In this document: one piece after another, positions 22,079 to 29,870 of the stretch
Layout: every line of letters begins with the position of its first letter
Position numbering within the stretch: position 1 is the first letter of the stretch
Virus record (IMG/VR): IMGVR_UViG_3300023094_000004
Span: 1-43,372 of that record
Source: a virus
Reading direction: 5' to 3' (one strand)
Length of the DNA stretch: 43,372 bases
Translations under genes and position numbers: made by a program
Notes under the pieces: generated by a model
Database searches by the model: none
What the model was told of the DNA's origin: nothing
The model's input: only the letters and a program-made list of their open reading frames with translations

Positions 22079-23302
22079 TTACGCCTCGGTGAGGTCCGCG
22101 ATCAGACCGTGCGTGTTGCGGCGCTCGGTACCGAGTTCGTGGTACTCGACGAGTCGAGCGTAGTAGGCGTCGTAGTCGCCAGAAGCGTCACGCACCTGCT
22201 TCCACATCGAGCCGTCACGGTCGAGCCAGTGCCACTCTTCGTCACGGTAGTACGTGAGAGCGTCCTCGTTGATGAACCACTGCTTGCCCAGCGGAGCATC
22301 GGGGTCGGCCACGACGGGGATTTCGCCCCGGTCGGTGGTGAAGGCGAGGCCGGTGAAGCCACCCTTGAAGTCCTGCGTGTTCACGACCTGGCGCTGCTGC
22401 GACAGGAGGTTGAAGTACGCACGACGGAGGCCGAGCGACTGGAAGATGACGGTCGTGGTCCCACCCTGAGTACGGATGTTGTCGGCCATCGTGATCATGC
22501 GACCCTCGGAGAGGGCGCGTGCCGTACCACCGTTGGCGTCGACAGTAGCTGCCCACGTCGGCTCAGTGGCCGGGTCCACGTTGTAGAGCGCACCCGTGTT
22601 GCTGACGATGGCACCGAAGCCGGTGATCTCGCGGTTTCCCGCCACAGCAGGGCCAGAACCCTGTCGGACGAAAATCTGACCAGCGACACCAGCGAAGGCG
22701 GCACCGCTCAGGGTCACGGTGTCAGCCGTGCCACCCGTGAGAGAGACCGAAACGACGAGGCGACCAGTGACCGCCACCGTGTTCGGCAGGGTCACGATGT
22801 CGACGTTCTCACCGATCTGGAAGAGGCGAGCGTCGTCCACGTTGAACGTGTTGGCCGATGCCGTGGTCTTCATCGTCGCGATGCGGCCAGTACCGTCAGC
22901 GTAAATCTGACGGTTCATGTCCTTCACAGCGTCGTTCTTCAGACCCTCAACCTCAGTGTCGAGACCCTTCGCGAATGCCTTCGCGTCGGTGTCCGACAGA
23001 GCGATCATCTGGCCGGTGAGCTGGAGTCCACCGTAGGCGTACTTCAGGCCGACTCGTGCGGCGGCGTAGCCCTGCTGACCGGGGGTAGGCAGAACCTCGG
23101 ACTCCAGACGCGAGCCGATACCGTTGTTACGGCGAGTGTGGATGGGGAAAGTGACGTACTTTCCACCGGTCTCGGAGGTGACACCCGAGCTGGAGCGCGT
23201 GATGCGCTTCAGGGTGACGACCTCCGTGTTGAGCTGTTCACGAATGCGCCCCTGGTATACCTCTTTGAGGTACGGGGTGATCGTAGCGAGCGTTGCGGCC
23301 AT
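22079..23302 (-). CDS. Major capsid protein (HK97 fold)
   Basis: 407 aa. It begins with a helical N-arm (LATITPYLKEVYQGRIREQL), then the TFPIHTRRN strand typical of the E-loop region, and a spine-like helix (DTEVEGLKNDAVKDMNRQI). A β-rich insertion follows (about residues 145-240, DIVTLPNTVAVTG onward), comparable to the I-domain of P22-like capsids, and the P-domain segment ends with the EDALTYYRDEEWHWLDRDGSMW strand block. It lies downstream of the scaffold with AAGGAAG before the ATG. It is followed by its own hairpin, as expected for the most expressed gene. Confidence 0.9.
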   Translation of the reverse strand: MAATLATITPYLKEVYQGRIREQLNTEVVTLKRITRSSSGVTSETGGKYVTFPIHTRRNNGIGSRLESEVLPTPGQQGYAAARVGLKYAYGGLQLTGQMIALSDTDAKAFAKGLDTEVEGLKNDAVKDMNRQIYADGTGRIATMKTTASANTFNVDDARLFQIGENVDIVTLPNTVAVTGRLVVSVSLTGGTADTVTLSGAAFAGVAGQIFVRQGSGPAVAGNREITGFGAIVSNTGALYNVDPATEPTWAATVDANGGTARALSEGRMITMADNIRTQGGTTTVIFQSLGLRRAYFNLLSQQRQVVNTQDFKGGFTGLAFTTDRGEIPVVADPDAPLGKQWFINEDALTYYRDEEWHWLDRDGSMWKQVRDASGDYDAYYARLVEYHELGTERRNTHGLIADLTEA

Positions 23303-23347
23303 GATCTTCCTTTTCTGTGAGTGGTGGAAGTCCCGGCCTCTAGGTTG

Positions 23348-24217
23348 CTACCCTCGATTGGACTCGATCAGTCCAGCGATGATGTCCTGAGTCTCATCTC
23401 GCGACAGCTCCCCGAGCTTCTTCTGGGGAACAGCGTTCGGGAGACCACCGGACGTAGGCAGCAACTTCGGTGCCGAGTCCCCCGGTCGTGGTGTTGACAG
23501 GAACTGGGTACGAAGTTCAGTGAACCAACCGTCGTGAACCTCTGCGAGAGAGGGCACCTGGCCGGTCATCTGTGCTTGTGCGGCTGCTTGACGGATGATC
23601 TCTTTCACGTTCGCATCAGTCAGCTCGGGATGAGCTGCCTTCAGAGCGTTCTGCTCTTGCGTCAGATCGGAGTCGGCTTTCTGGACCGCCTTCTCGTACT
23701 CCTGCTGCTGCAAGAACTGAGCCATAGCTTCTTGCTGCTGAGCGATCTGATCGAGGCGGGGGTCAGCTTGCGGTTCCTGCTCTGCGGCGTTGTCCTTGAC
23801 CTCTTGGACGAGTTCTGCCTCGTTGGGGAGGCGTCCGTTGTCCTTCAGGTAGGAGCCGAGAGCTTCGTAGAACTGAACAGCCTGCTCTGGGTCGTTGATG
23901 CGCTGAACCAGCGCCAGTCCGGTGCCCATATCTTCGGGTGTAATACCCGCGTCGATGAACTCCTTGAACGGCGCGAGCTTCGCATTGGCTTCGGTCACCC
24001 GCTGGGAAGCGGACTGATCGTAGCTCTTCAGAATCGGCTGAATGCGATGAAAGCTGATGTCGTCAAGCTCGGATTTGATCGGTTCCCATGCCGGGTTATA
24101 CCCGGTCTCGGCTGACGGCTGAACTTCGCCTTGCGGCTCTACTTCAGTGCCTTCGGTCTCACCACCCTCTTCTCCGATGAAGCGAAGACGAAGCGGGTAA
24201 CGACCGAACTTGAACAC
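23348..24217 (-). CDS. Scaffolding protein
   Basis: About 289 aa from GTG 24217, which has GAAGGAG ten bases upstream; a longer frame to 24247 lacks a site. Highly helical and Gln/Glu-rich (ADPRLDQIAQQQEAMAQFLQQQ and similar), with a short basic N-terminus and a Pro-rich segment before the C-terminal helix LSRDETQDIIAGLIE. Such composition and the position between portal and capsid identify a scaffold, which directs capsid assembly and is then removed. Its leader carries duplicated sequence and an operator-like site. Confidence 0.82.
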   Translation of the reverse strand: MFKFGRYPLRLRFIGEEGGETEGTEVEPQGEVQPSAETGYNPAWEPIKSELDDISFHRIQPILKSYDQSASQRVTEANAKLAPFKEFIDAGITPEDMGTGLALVQRINDPEQAVQFYEALGSYLKDNGRLPNEAELVQEVKDNAAEQEPQADPRLDQIAQQQEAMAQFLQQQEYEKAVQKADSDLTQEQNALKAAHPELTDANVKEIIRQAAAQAQMTGQVPSLAEVHDGWFTELRTQFLSTPRPGDSAPKLLPTSGGLPNAVPQKKLGELSRDETQDIIAGLIESNRG

Positions 24218-24233
24218 GAGATCAAATCTCCTT

Positions 24234-24296
24234 CTGCTGTACCGCAAGCGGCCCTGGCGAGTTTTTGTGACCCTGCTGTACCTTTCGGCCCTGGCG
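24234..24296 (-). repeat. Imperfect direct repeat in the scaffold leader
   Basis: CTGCTGTACC followed by CGGCCCTGGCG occurs twice: 24234-24259 (5-base gap between the parts) and 24273-24296 (3-base gap). The copies are 37-39 bases apart in the 120-bp non-coding leader of the scaffold gene. Possible tandem promoters or a protein-binding leader. Confidence 0.6.
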
Positions 24297-24322
24297 GGGG
24301 TGATGCTTCAGATTATTGCGGG

Positions 24323-24340
24323 TTGACCAGGCGTTGTCAA
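24323..24340. promoter_or_regulatory. TTGACA-N6-TGTCAA palindrome, one mismatch, non-coding
   Basis: TTGACC-aggcgt-TGTCAA directly after the stop of the 72-aa gene and about 105 bases before the scaffold start. Confidence 0.65.
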
Positions 24341-24559
24341 TTACGCGCCGGGAAGACCAGCAACTGCGATGCCCTCTACCCGACAGATCGAGATGAGGTC
24401 GTTCTTCGTTGCGGCCATCATGAACTTAGCCGGGTACTTCGCTGCGGCACCTGAACCGCTGATTGCGGCCTTCAGCTCAGCGATGGTCGGCTTGCCACCG
24501 GCCTGCACGAGGCGAGTGGCAGCGACAGTGTTCTGATTGGACGGGTCGTAGTCGACCAT
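24341..24559 (-). CDS. Small protein after the portal, 72 aa
   Basis: The ATG overlaps the portal stop (TAATG). Ala/Gly-rich with NQNTVAATRLVQAGGKPTIAELKAA; no membrane segment. It could be a small head accessory protein. The function is unknown. Confidence 0.72.
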   Translation of the reverse strand: MVDYDPSNQNTVAATRLVQAGGKPTIAELKAAISGSGAAAKYPAKFMMAATKNDLISICRVEGIAVAGLPGA

Positions 24560-26832
24560 TACGGGCCTCCGGTAGTCTCGGGGGCCATGTCTGGTGCTGC
24601 CCCATTAGCAGCAAGGGTAGCACCAGGCTCCCCTGTCGGGTCAGATGGATTTTCTGGAGCTGCACCACCCTCTTCGACAGGAGCGCCTGTAGTCGGGTCG
24701 ACACCAGCGGCAGCCGTGCCCATCGCACTCATCTGAGACCCCATCAGAGCTTCCATATGGGCTTCGACATGTCGAGCGAACTGGTCCTTCTGCCCCGGTG
24801 TCAGGGTCTCGTACTCCTGGCCCATACGGAACTTGTCGTGCGTGTCGATATGCACATCGTGAACATCGAAATCGTCGACAGGAACAAGCAGGGGCGGGCC
24901 TGCCTGGAGAGCGGCGTACAGCTCGGGGGCGAGAGTCGCCATACCCTGCTGCTGTTCGGGCGCGAGAGCTGTTGGGTCGAATCCCGGCTGAAGCAGAGCA
25001 GCAGCCTCGGGGAACTGCTGAGCGAGACCGGCAATCCACTGGTCCTGAGCAGCCTTGATGTCCTGGTCGGTCCCGAGCTTCATCTTGATGTTCTCGCGCT
25101 GCGCCTTGCGCTCAGCCACGTTCATGATGTCGAGCACCTTCTGAACGCCGCCCACCTCCAGCAGCTTCATCGCAGTCGGCTGGTCGATCAGGCCAACCTG
25201 GAACATGTCCATGACCTTCGCCTCGTTAGCCGCCTTGCTCTGACCGATGGCCGAACCACGCTGGATGCGGATGTCGGTGCCATCCTTGATGTCGGCTCCC
25301 GCCAGCATCACGGTGTCGAATGCACCATCAGCGCCGACGTACTTGATCTTCCGCTTCAGGTCGACGAACTGGTTGAACAGCATGAGCGTGCTCGTGGCGA
25401 TCTTGCCGAAGCCGTCCTCCACGCTCTGGTACTGCGGGGTGAGGAAGTCGTTGTCCTTCTCCTGAAGAAAGCTGATGGCCGTGCCAGCAGTGACACCAGC
25501 CGGTGCCTGCCCTCGGGAGACATCGTGCTGGCCCGACAGGTCTTCCCAATCGGACTGAATGCGGTCCTGCTGCTCGACGAAATACTGCGGGAGCGGCGAG
25601 AGCTGGAGAGGTATCGGGGGCTGGTAGCCGTTCTTGTACTCGATGACCAAGCCCGCCTCGTTGGTGATGCGGCTCGCGACAATCGACCCCTTCTGCGCGA
25701 GTAGCTGCGGAACGGCAGCGACCTTTCCCGCGTAGGAGATGTTCGTCCGAAGCTCGTTGTACTCCTTCTGGAGGCCGATCAGGTCGTTGATCGGGGAGTC
25801 GGCGTAGAACGTGCTCGTGGGGATGTGCTCGAACTTGGTGATCGGGTACATGCCGGTCGCGTAGGGCAGGCCAGTGTCGATCATTGACACAATAGTGTCA
25901 TCGCAGACGATCACGACACCACCATTGGGCAGGAGATCAGTGGCTCCCGGCTTGACCCACGCCTCGTACACGAGAACGGAGTCGGCCTGCCGCCCTGTCG
26001 TCGACAGATTCAGGTAGCCCTCTTCGAGGATGGAGTTGGCGCTGGACGATGCGGGGGTCAGCGTCTTCCCGGTGAGAGCTTCACCGAAGTAGCGCTTGCA
26101 CCAGTCGACCGTCTTCGTGTAGGCGATGATGATGTGCGGCTGGTCCTCGATGTCCTGCTCGCGAAGGTCGGGCACGAAGAGATGGAAAGGCGTGATCGAG
26201 CCGAACGTGATGTCCCCGTTCACGGTCGGGTCCATCGGGTCAGTGCAGGTCTCGTCCCACCACGTCTTGACGAAGCCGTTGCCTGTCAGAATCATCCACC
26301 AGATCGCCTTCGAGTAGTGCTGACGGAGCTTCTTCGTATCCGAATAGCTCTGCCACACCTGCTCCCCCGCATAGGCAGCGCGCACATCCTGGTCCTCAGC
26401 CGTTGACGGCACACTCACTGCATCTGGAATGCTCGACAGGAACTTGCTCATCTCGGCGCGAGTGAACGACCGGACCTTGTTGATGGTCTTCCGGTAGGCA
26501 GTCGCGTTGTTGCCTCGGGGAGAGGCGAGCTTGCCTGTCACTCCCGGCACGTTGTTCGTCGTGCGGAGCGGCTTGGCGTAGTGGTTGCCGTAGAACATGC
26601 TCATGTTCTGCCACCACTGGAGCTGCTTCTGCTGGCGAGCCGACAGTGCTCGCTGGTGCTCGCCCTGGACCCAGGCGACGAGTTTCTGAGCGTCCTTACT
26701 CGCCTTGTACTGATCGAGGCTGAATGTCGAATCCAGCGACGGGGGCAGGTTCGTAGGGTTCGGGGATGCGGAAGAAGTCGGGGTCAAGCCCAGCGTCTGC
26801 AATGTCGCGGAGGAATCCCTCTTCGTTGCCAT
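24559..26832 (-). CDS. Portal protein (P22-like)
   Basis: 757 aa, the usual size of P22-type portals. Visible are a disordered N-terminus, then WWQNMSMFYGNHYAKP, the wing segment INKVRSFTRAEMSKFLSSIPD, PITKFEHIPTSTFYADSPINDLIGLQKEYNELRT (stem/clip region), PAGVTAGTAISFLQEKDN, and a long Pro/Ala/Gly-rich tail. The portal ring anchors the terminase and the adaptor. The first 137 bases of the gene also lie within the end of an overlapping membrane-protein frame (26696-27142). An operator-like site is at 25884. Confidence 0.92.
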   Translation of the reverse strand: MATKRDSSATLQTLGLTPTSSASPNPTNLPPSLDSTFSLDQYKASKDAQKLVAWVQGEHQRALSARQQKQLQWWQNMSMFYGNHYAKPLRTTNNVPGVTGKLASPRGNNATAYRKTINKVRSFTRAEMSKFLSSIPDAVSVPSTAEDQDVRAAYAGEQVWQSYSDTKKLRQHYSKAIWWMILTGNGFVKTWWDETCTDPMDPTVNGDITFGSITPFHLFVPDLREQDIEDQPHIIIAYTKTVDWCKRYFGEALTGKTLTPASSSANSILEEGYLNLSTTGRQADSVLVYEAWVKPGATDLLPNGGVVIVCDDTIVSMIDTGLPYATGMYPITKFEHIPTSTFYADSPINDLIGLQKEYNELRTNISYAGKVAAVPQLLAQKGSIVASRITNEAGLVIEYKNGYQPPIPLQLSPLPQYFVEQQDRIQSDWEDLSGQHDVSRGQAPAGVTAGTAISFLQEKDNDFLTPQYQSVEDGFGKIATSTLMLFNQFVDLKRKIKYVGADGAFDTVMLAGADIKDGTDIRIQRGSAIGQSKAANEAKVMDMFQVGLIDQPTAMKLLEVGGVQKVLDIMNVAERKAQRENIKMKLGTDQDIKAAQDQWIAGLAQQFPEAAALLQPGFDPTALAPEQQQGMATLAPELYAALQAGPPLLVPVDDFDVHDVHIDTHDKFRMGQEYETLTPGQKDQFARHVEAHMEALMGSQMSAMGTAAAGVDPTTGAPVEEGGAAPENPSDPTGEPGATLAANGAAPDMAPETTGGP
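25884..25901. promoter_or_regulatory. TTGACA-N6-TGTCAA palindrome, one mismatch
   Basis: TTGACA-caatag-TGTCAT inside the portal gene; coding strand D-D-T-I-V-S-M. Confidence 0.6.
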
Positions 26833-27142
26833 TTACCGGCCCATCCTGTTCCTCGGGTAGCTCCTGCTCTGTCAGAGCGCTTTCGGCCTCATCATAGCCG
26901 GTGTTCATCACCTGCACTGCTTGATATTCGAGCGGCCCTTTTACTGCGAGCAGGGCTATCGACTTGTCGAGCAGCAGGGCCATCTGTCGTGAAGACCTCT
27001 GGCTCAACAGCTCCGTTCGGGCCTGTGACCTCAACATCTGGAGCATCCAGCGCTGGTGACTCTTCCACAAGAACACCACCACTCCCAGCAAGAGCAGCAG
27101 CGACAGCGCCAAGACGCTCAACGAGATCAGCAAGGTGTCCAT
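26696..27142 (-). CDS. Overlapping membrane-anchored protein, 148 aa
   Basis: The ATG at 27142 has a strong AAGGAG site seven bases upstream. The product has one N-terminal membrane segment (about residues 4-26) followed by a basic SHQRWMLQMLRSQARTE segment, a helical stretch, and a C-terminal soluble part (NEEGFLRDIADAGLDPDFF). It overlaps the 176-aa gene by 251 bases and the portal gene by 137 bases, each in another frame. Both the ribosome-binding site and the credible topology argue that it is real; the extent of overlap argues caution. Anchored proteins in such overlaps can be lysis or exclusion proteins. Confidence 0.6.
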   Translation of the reverse strand: MDTLLISLSVLALSLLLLLGVVVFLWKSHQRWMLQMLRSQARTELLSQRSSRQMALLLDKSIALLAVKGPLEYQAVQVMNTGYDEAESALTEQELPEEQDGPVNGNEEGFLRDIADAGLDPDFFRIPEPYEPAPVAGFDIQPRSVQGE

Positions 27143-27422
27143 TCGGGTTCTCCTTCACAGCATCCGAGTAGCCTCGGAAATATTCGGCAGCGTGCGCCGC
27201 CACCTGAGCGTCGGTCTCGCCCTGCTCATTGAACAGGCCAGCGGCATCAGCCATCTCGCGCACCGTGTCGACAGACAGGTAGAGGCGTCCGAACTCGGAG
27301 AACTTGACCTCCAGGCCCGTGTCGATGAACGGCCCCTTCTCCGAGCGGGTAATCCAGTCGTAGCCGGGAGCTGAGATCGCAGTCTCGATGAGCTGGTAAC
27401 GGCCAGCAGGGTCATTCATCAC
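26892..27422 (-). CDS. Hypothetical protein between terminase and portal, 176 aa
   Basis: The ATG at 27422 overlaps the terminase stop region and has AAGGAG upstream. The first 95 residues look folded (PGYDWITRSEKGPFIDTG, then GRLYLSVDTVREMADAAGLF, then AAEYFRGYSDA). The remainder is acidic, Pro/Ala-rich and coincides with the 5' half of the overlapping membrane-protein gene. No family recognised. The N-terminal half is probably the conserved part, the C-terminal half free to vary with the overlap. Confidence 0.72.
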   Translation of the reverse strand: MMNDPAGRYQLIETAISAPGYDWITRSEKGPFIDTGLEVKFSEFGRLYLSVDTVREMADAAGLFNEQGETDAQVAAHAAEYFRGYSDAVKENPNGHLADLVERLGAVAAALAGSGGVLVEESPALDAPDVEVTGPNGAVEPEVFTTDGPAARQVDSPARSKRAARISSSAGDEHRL

Positions 27423-29014
27423 AAAGCTCCTTCATAGTAGTCCTCGGCGTATTCGACGGACCACTCGGGTTCTGACAGTTGGTTGTCAACATACTCCACT
27501 GAGTCGTCGGCAGCCATTCTCGCAAGCATGTCCTGGTACGAGATGGTGGTTGGCACCTTACCATCGTTGGTCAACTCATCGATAGAGGGGCCGAGATCAG
27601 GCATCAGGGTCGAGAAGTAGCGAGCGCTGTCAAATGCGTGGTCGTCCTTCTTGTGAACGACCTCCTGCTTGTTCTGACCGTAAGCCATCTTCTCTGAGCT
27701 GTACTCTGCCCAGCGGAGCTTCTTCATCTCTCGGATGAAGTTCGGGCAGTTGGACGAGATGACCCACTTCGGGCGATTCTCGCCCCAGCCGGTGCTCTTC
27801 CTGAGCTGAAAATACTGCTGCATTTTCTCGATGCCGATTTCGACAGAGCGAGGGATGCCGTCGAAATGGATGTCGATGCCGTAGCGCGAATATTCCATCG
27901 TGTAGCTCGTGCCAGTGATGCCACTGCGCTGGTTCATGGCCGGGTCACCTACGCGCACGTCGACCTCCTTGCCAGCGGCCTCGTAGAACGACCGCTCGCG
28001 GTCGAGCACGACAGCAGCGTGCTGAGGCACGGTCATCTCGCTCGCGTAGTGCTCAGCAAATGTCACGATGTCCCCTGTCGGGCTGACGGCGTGCCACAGC
28101 CATGCGGTCGGGTTGTGAAGACCTACATCGACACTCGTGTACCACTCCCAGTTCCGCAGGCTTCGGATGTCGGGAGGCTCGATCACATGAGTGTCGATGG
28201 AGAACATGGGGAAGATGAGACCGGAGCGCGCCACGAATGACCCGTTCTCGCGCATATCGCGCTCTTCGTCGTCCATCGCCTGGGTGTAGAAGTCGTCCAG
28301 CTCTTCGTCGTTGTCAATCCACGGGTTCTGAGCCTTCGACAGGGTGTAGGTCTCGATGAGGCTCTTCGGGTTGTCCTGAGCAGGCTCCCAGAGCAGATCG
28401 AAGGTCCAGCCCATGCCCTTGACGGGGGTGGCCGCGATGACCCACCAGCCCTTGTAGTCGAACAGACGCGACATGGACTCGTTGAAGATGTGGCGGGGCG
28501 GCTCTTCGTCGAAGAAGATAATGTGCCGGGGAACACCACCGTGCTTCTCCAGGTCCATTCCGTAGGTCAGGAAGTCGATGGTTGCACCGTTGGAGAAGGT
28601 CAGGATGTAGTTCTTCGCATCCCAGCTCTTCTCCCAGCTCCCGTCAATGAGCATGGAGCGCGTCATCCAGCGCTTGAACTTCGGGAGCATGATCTGTTCG
28701 ATGCCCTTGGCAACGTCGACCACGACGACGCGAAGGGAAAGTGGGCCACGGCCCCAGCTATCGGGCCGCTTCGAGAAGGGATGCGTGTCGGAGGCCCACC
28801 AGATCGCCTCCACTACGAGGGCGTCGGTCTTGCCGCCTCGGTTACCTCCTGAGATGAAGCGACCGGGCTTGGAACTCTTGTGGAATCGCATCTGCTCGGG
28901 ATAGTCGCGCTCCCCGTAGTTGAGGATATTCGGCTTTGACACACTTTTGTCAAGCTCGGTCGCCGCCAGGTCGAAGAGATCGAAGCGTGTGACGACTTCC
29001 TTCTTGGCGGGCAC
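27419..29014 (-). CDS. terL: Terminase large subunit
   Basis: 531 aa. ATPase: Walker A SGGNRGGKT (K62, T63), Walker B IIFFDEE (D169, E170), coupling motif AATP near residue 195. Nuclease (RNase H-like): D296 in SVDVG, D357 in GDPAM, and D457/D458 in KKDDHAFD. This is the complete set for a packaging motor that cuts and translocates DNA into the head. The small subunit is encoded upstream, separated by tail fibre and lysis genes. Two operator-like sites lie inside (27472, 28936). Confidence 0.95.
   Translation of the reverse strand: MPAKKEVVTRFDLFDLAATELDKSVSKPNILNYGERDYPEQMRFHKSSKPGRFISGGNRGGKTDALVVEAIWWASDTHPFSKRPDSWGRGPLSLRVVVVDVAKGIEQIMLPKFKRWMTRSMLIDGSWEKSWDAKNYILTFSNGATIDFLTYGMDLEKHGGVPRHIIFFDEEPPRHIFNESMSRLFDYKGWWVIAATPVKGMGWTFDLLWEPAQDNPKSLIETYTLSKAQNPWIDNDEELDDFYTQAMDDEERDMRENGSFVARSGLIFPMFSIDTHVIEPPDIRSLRNWEWYTSVDVGLHNPTAWLWHAVSPTGDIVTFAEHYASEMTVPQHAAVVLDRERSFYEAAGKEVDVRVGDPAMNQRSGITGTSYTMEYSRYGIDIHFDGIPRSVEIGIEKMQQYFQLRKSTGWGENRPKWVISSNCPNFIREMKKLRWAEYSSEKMAYGQNKQEVVHKKDDHAFDSARYFSTLMPDLGPSIDELTNDGKVPTTISYQDMLARMAADDSVEYVDNQLSEPEWSVEYAEDYYEGAL
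27472..27489. promoter_or_regulatory. TTGACA-N6-TGTCAA palindrome, one mismatch
   Basis: CTGACA-gttggt-TGTCAA near the 3' end of the large terminase gene; coding strand V-D-N-Q-L-S-E. Confidence 0.6.
28936..28953. promoter_or_regulatory. TTGACA-N6-TGTCAA palindrome, perfect
   Basis: TTGACA-cacttt-TGTCAA near the start of the large terminase gene; coding strand L-D-K-S-V-S-K. Confidence 0.8.
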
Positions 29015-29337
29015 TACGGGGTGCTCGAATCTGTGGCCCCGAGTCGGACGAGAATGGCATTGATGCTGAGTCGATAGGCGTCGGAGGCGCGAGAGCCTGA
29101 GATCGTCATGCCCGACAGCAGCAGGCCACTCGTGCCGCCGTCGTGGTTGTGGTCACCGGGGGCTGCTTGCGTGGGGGAAGGCCCGAGGGTGTGATGCAGC
29201 GACTCGCCTCGCGTGTCCGTGTCAGCGTTGGTGTGGAAGTCCTCGACATGCTGCGCGTCGGGCTTCGGGTTGTCGTCCAGGTTCTTCGTCTGTTCACCAG
29301 ACTTCGACCCGTACTGCTTTTTCTTCAGCTCAGCCAT
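29014..29337 (-). CDS. Hypothetical virion-type protein, 107 aa
   Basis: The stop overlaps the terminase start. A basic, disordered N-terminus is followed by HHTLGPSPTQAAPGDHNHDGG, a His/Gly-rich pattern seen in minor structural proteins of actinophages, and a short hydrophobic C-terminal part. First gene downstream of the 15-bp palindromic terminator, so it probably opens the packaging/head transcript. The function is unknown. Confidence 0.72.
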   Translation of the reverse strand: MAELKKKQYGSKSGEQTKNLDDNPKPDAQHVEDFHTNADTDTRGESLHHTLGPSPTQAAPGDHNHDGGTSGLLLSGMTISGSRASDAYRLSINAILVRLGATDSSTP

Positions 29338-29344
29338 AGACGAA

Positions 29345-29383
29345 GAATACCCCCTCCCCGGCGACAGCGGGGAGGGGGTATTC
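29345..29383. terminator. 15-bp perfect hairpin between lysis and packaging genes
   Basis: GAATACCCCCTCCCC (29345-29359) pairs without mismatch with 29369-29383 around a 9-base loop. It lies eight bases upstream of the 107-aa gene and downstream of the holin region. On the minus strand the flanks are TTCTTCG rather than a long T-run. It probably ends the lysis transcript. Confidence 0.8.
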
Positions 29384-29416
29384 GAGGCGACCCATCACAG
29401 GCGCTACCAGCTTAGC

Positions 29417-29500
29417 TCACTGGCAGCTTTCGCACATCTCGTCATCGAAGGGGTCTACCGGAACGGCGTAGCCATCCACGGTGTCTGTGTCGGGATTCAT
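29417..29500 (-). CDS. Possible microprotein, 27 aa, ends CESCQ
   Basis: Its ATG overlaps the stop of a 31-aa ORF (ATGA), and it ends before the 29345-29383 hairpin. The product is acidic and finishes with a CxxC pair at residues 23-26. No strong ribosome-binding site (GAGAG only). Support comes from coupling and from the absence of any other gene in this 250-base stretch. Confidence 0.35.
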   Translation of the reverse strand: MNPDTDTVDGYAVPVDPFDDEMCESCQ

Positions 29501-29592
29501 CTCTCACATCGCCTTCCATCACAGGGCCAGCCTGCGACCTGTCGTGGGCACACGCCGAGCGCGCACCGGATTTTCATGATGAAGCGGTGCAT
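29497..29592 (-). CDS. Possible cysteine-rich microprotein, 31 aa
   Basis: Starts three bases after the holin stop and overlaps the following 27-aa ORF by ATGA. It is basic, with four cysteines spaced C-x4-C-x8-C-x4-C (residues 10-29), which could bind zinc. Weak ribosome-binding site (AAGAAG). It could be a chance frame. Confidence 0.35.
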   Translation of the reverse strand: MHRFIMKIRCALGVCPRQVAGWPCDGRRCER

Positions 29593-29594
29593 GA

Positions 29595-29870
29595 CTACTT
29601 CTTGTTGGCCGGTGCTGCGTAGACGCCCGCAAAACCGACAACGAAGCCACCGATGAGAGCGGTGAGCGTCACCCAGATGTCGGACTCGTCGAACTTGCCG
29701 TCAGCGAAGGCCACGCCCACGCTCGTGCCGACTGCGGCCACCAGGCCGGTCACACCGCCTGCGAAAGCCTTCGAGGTCTTCGCCAGGAAGCTTGCCTTGT
29801 CAGGGGTCGTGGTCTGATCTGCCACGGGCGGGTCAGCAGGAAGGTTCAGGTCGTTCGTTACATCGCTCAT
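29595..29870 (-). CDS. Holin
   Basis: 91 aa. A polar N-terminus of about 30 residues, then two hydrophobic segments (about 35-55 and 66-84) separated by a short acidic turn (DGKFDESDI), ending in a basic tail. Size, topology and immediate coupling to the endolysin (ATGA overlap) are typical of a class II-like holin that permeabilises the membrane at the end of infection. Confidence 0.8.
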   Translation of the reverse strand: MSDVTNDLNLPADPPVADQTTTPDKASFLAKTSKAFAGGVTGLVAAVGTSVGVAFADGKFDESDIWVTLTALIGGFVVGFAGVYAAPANKK

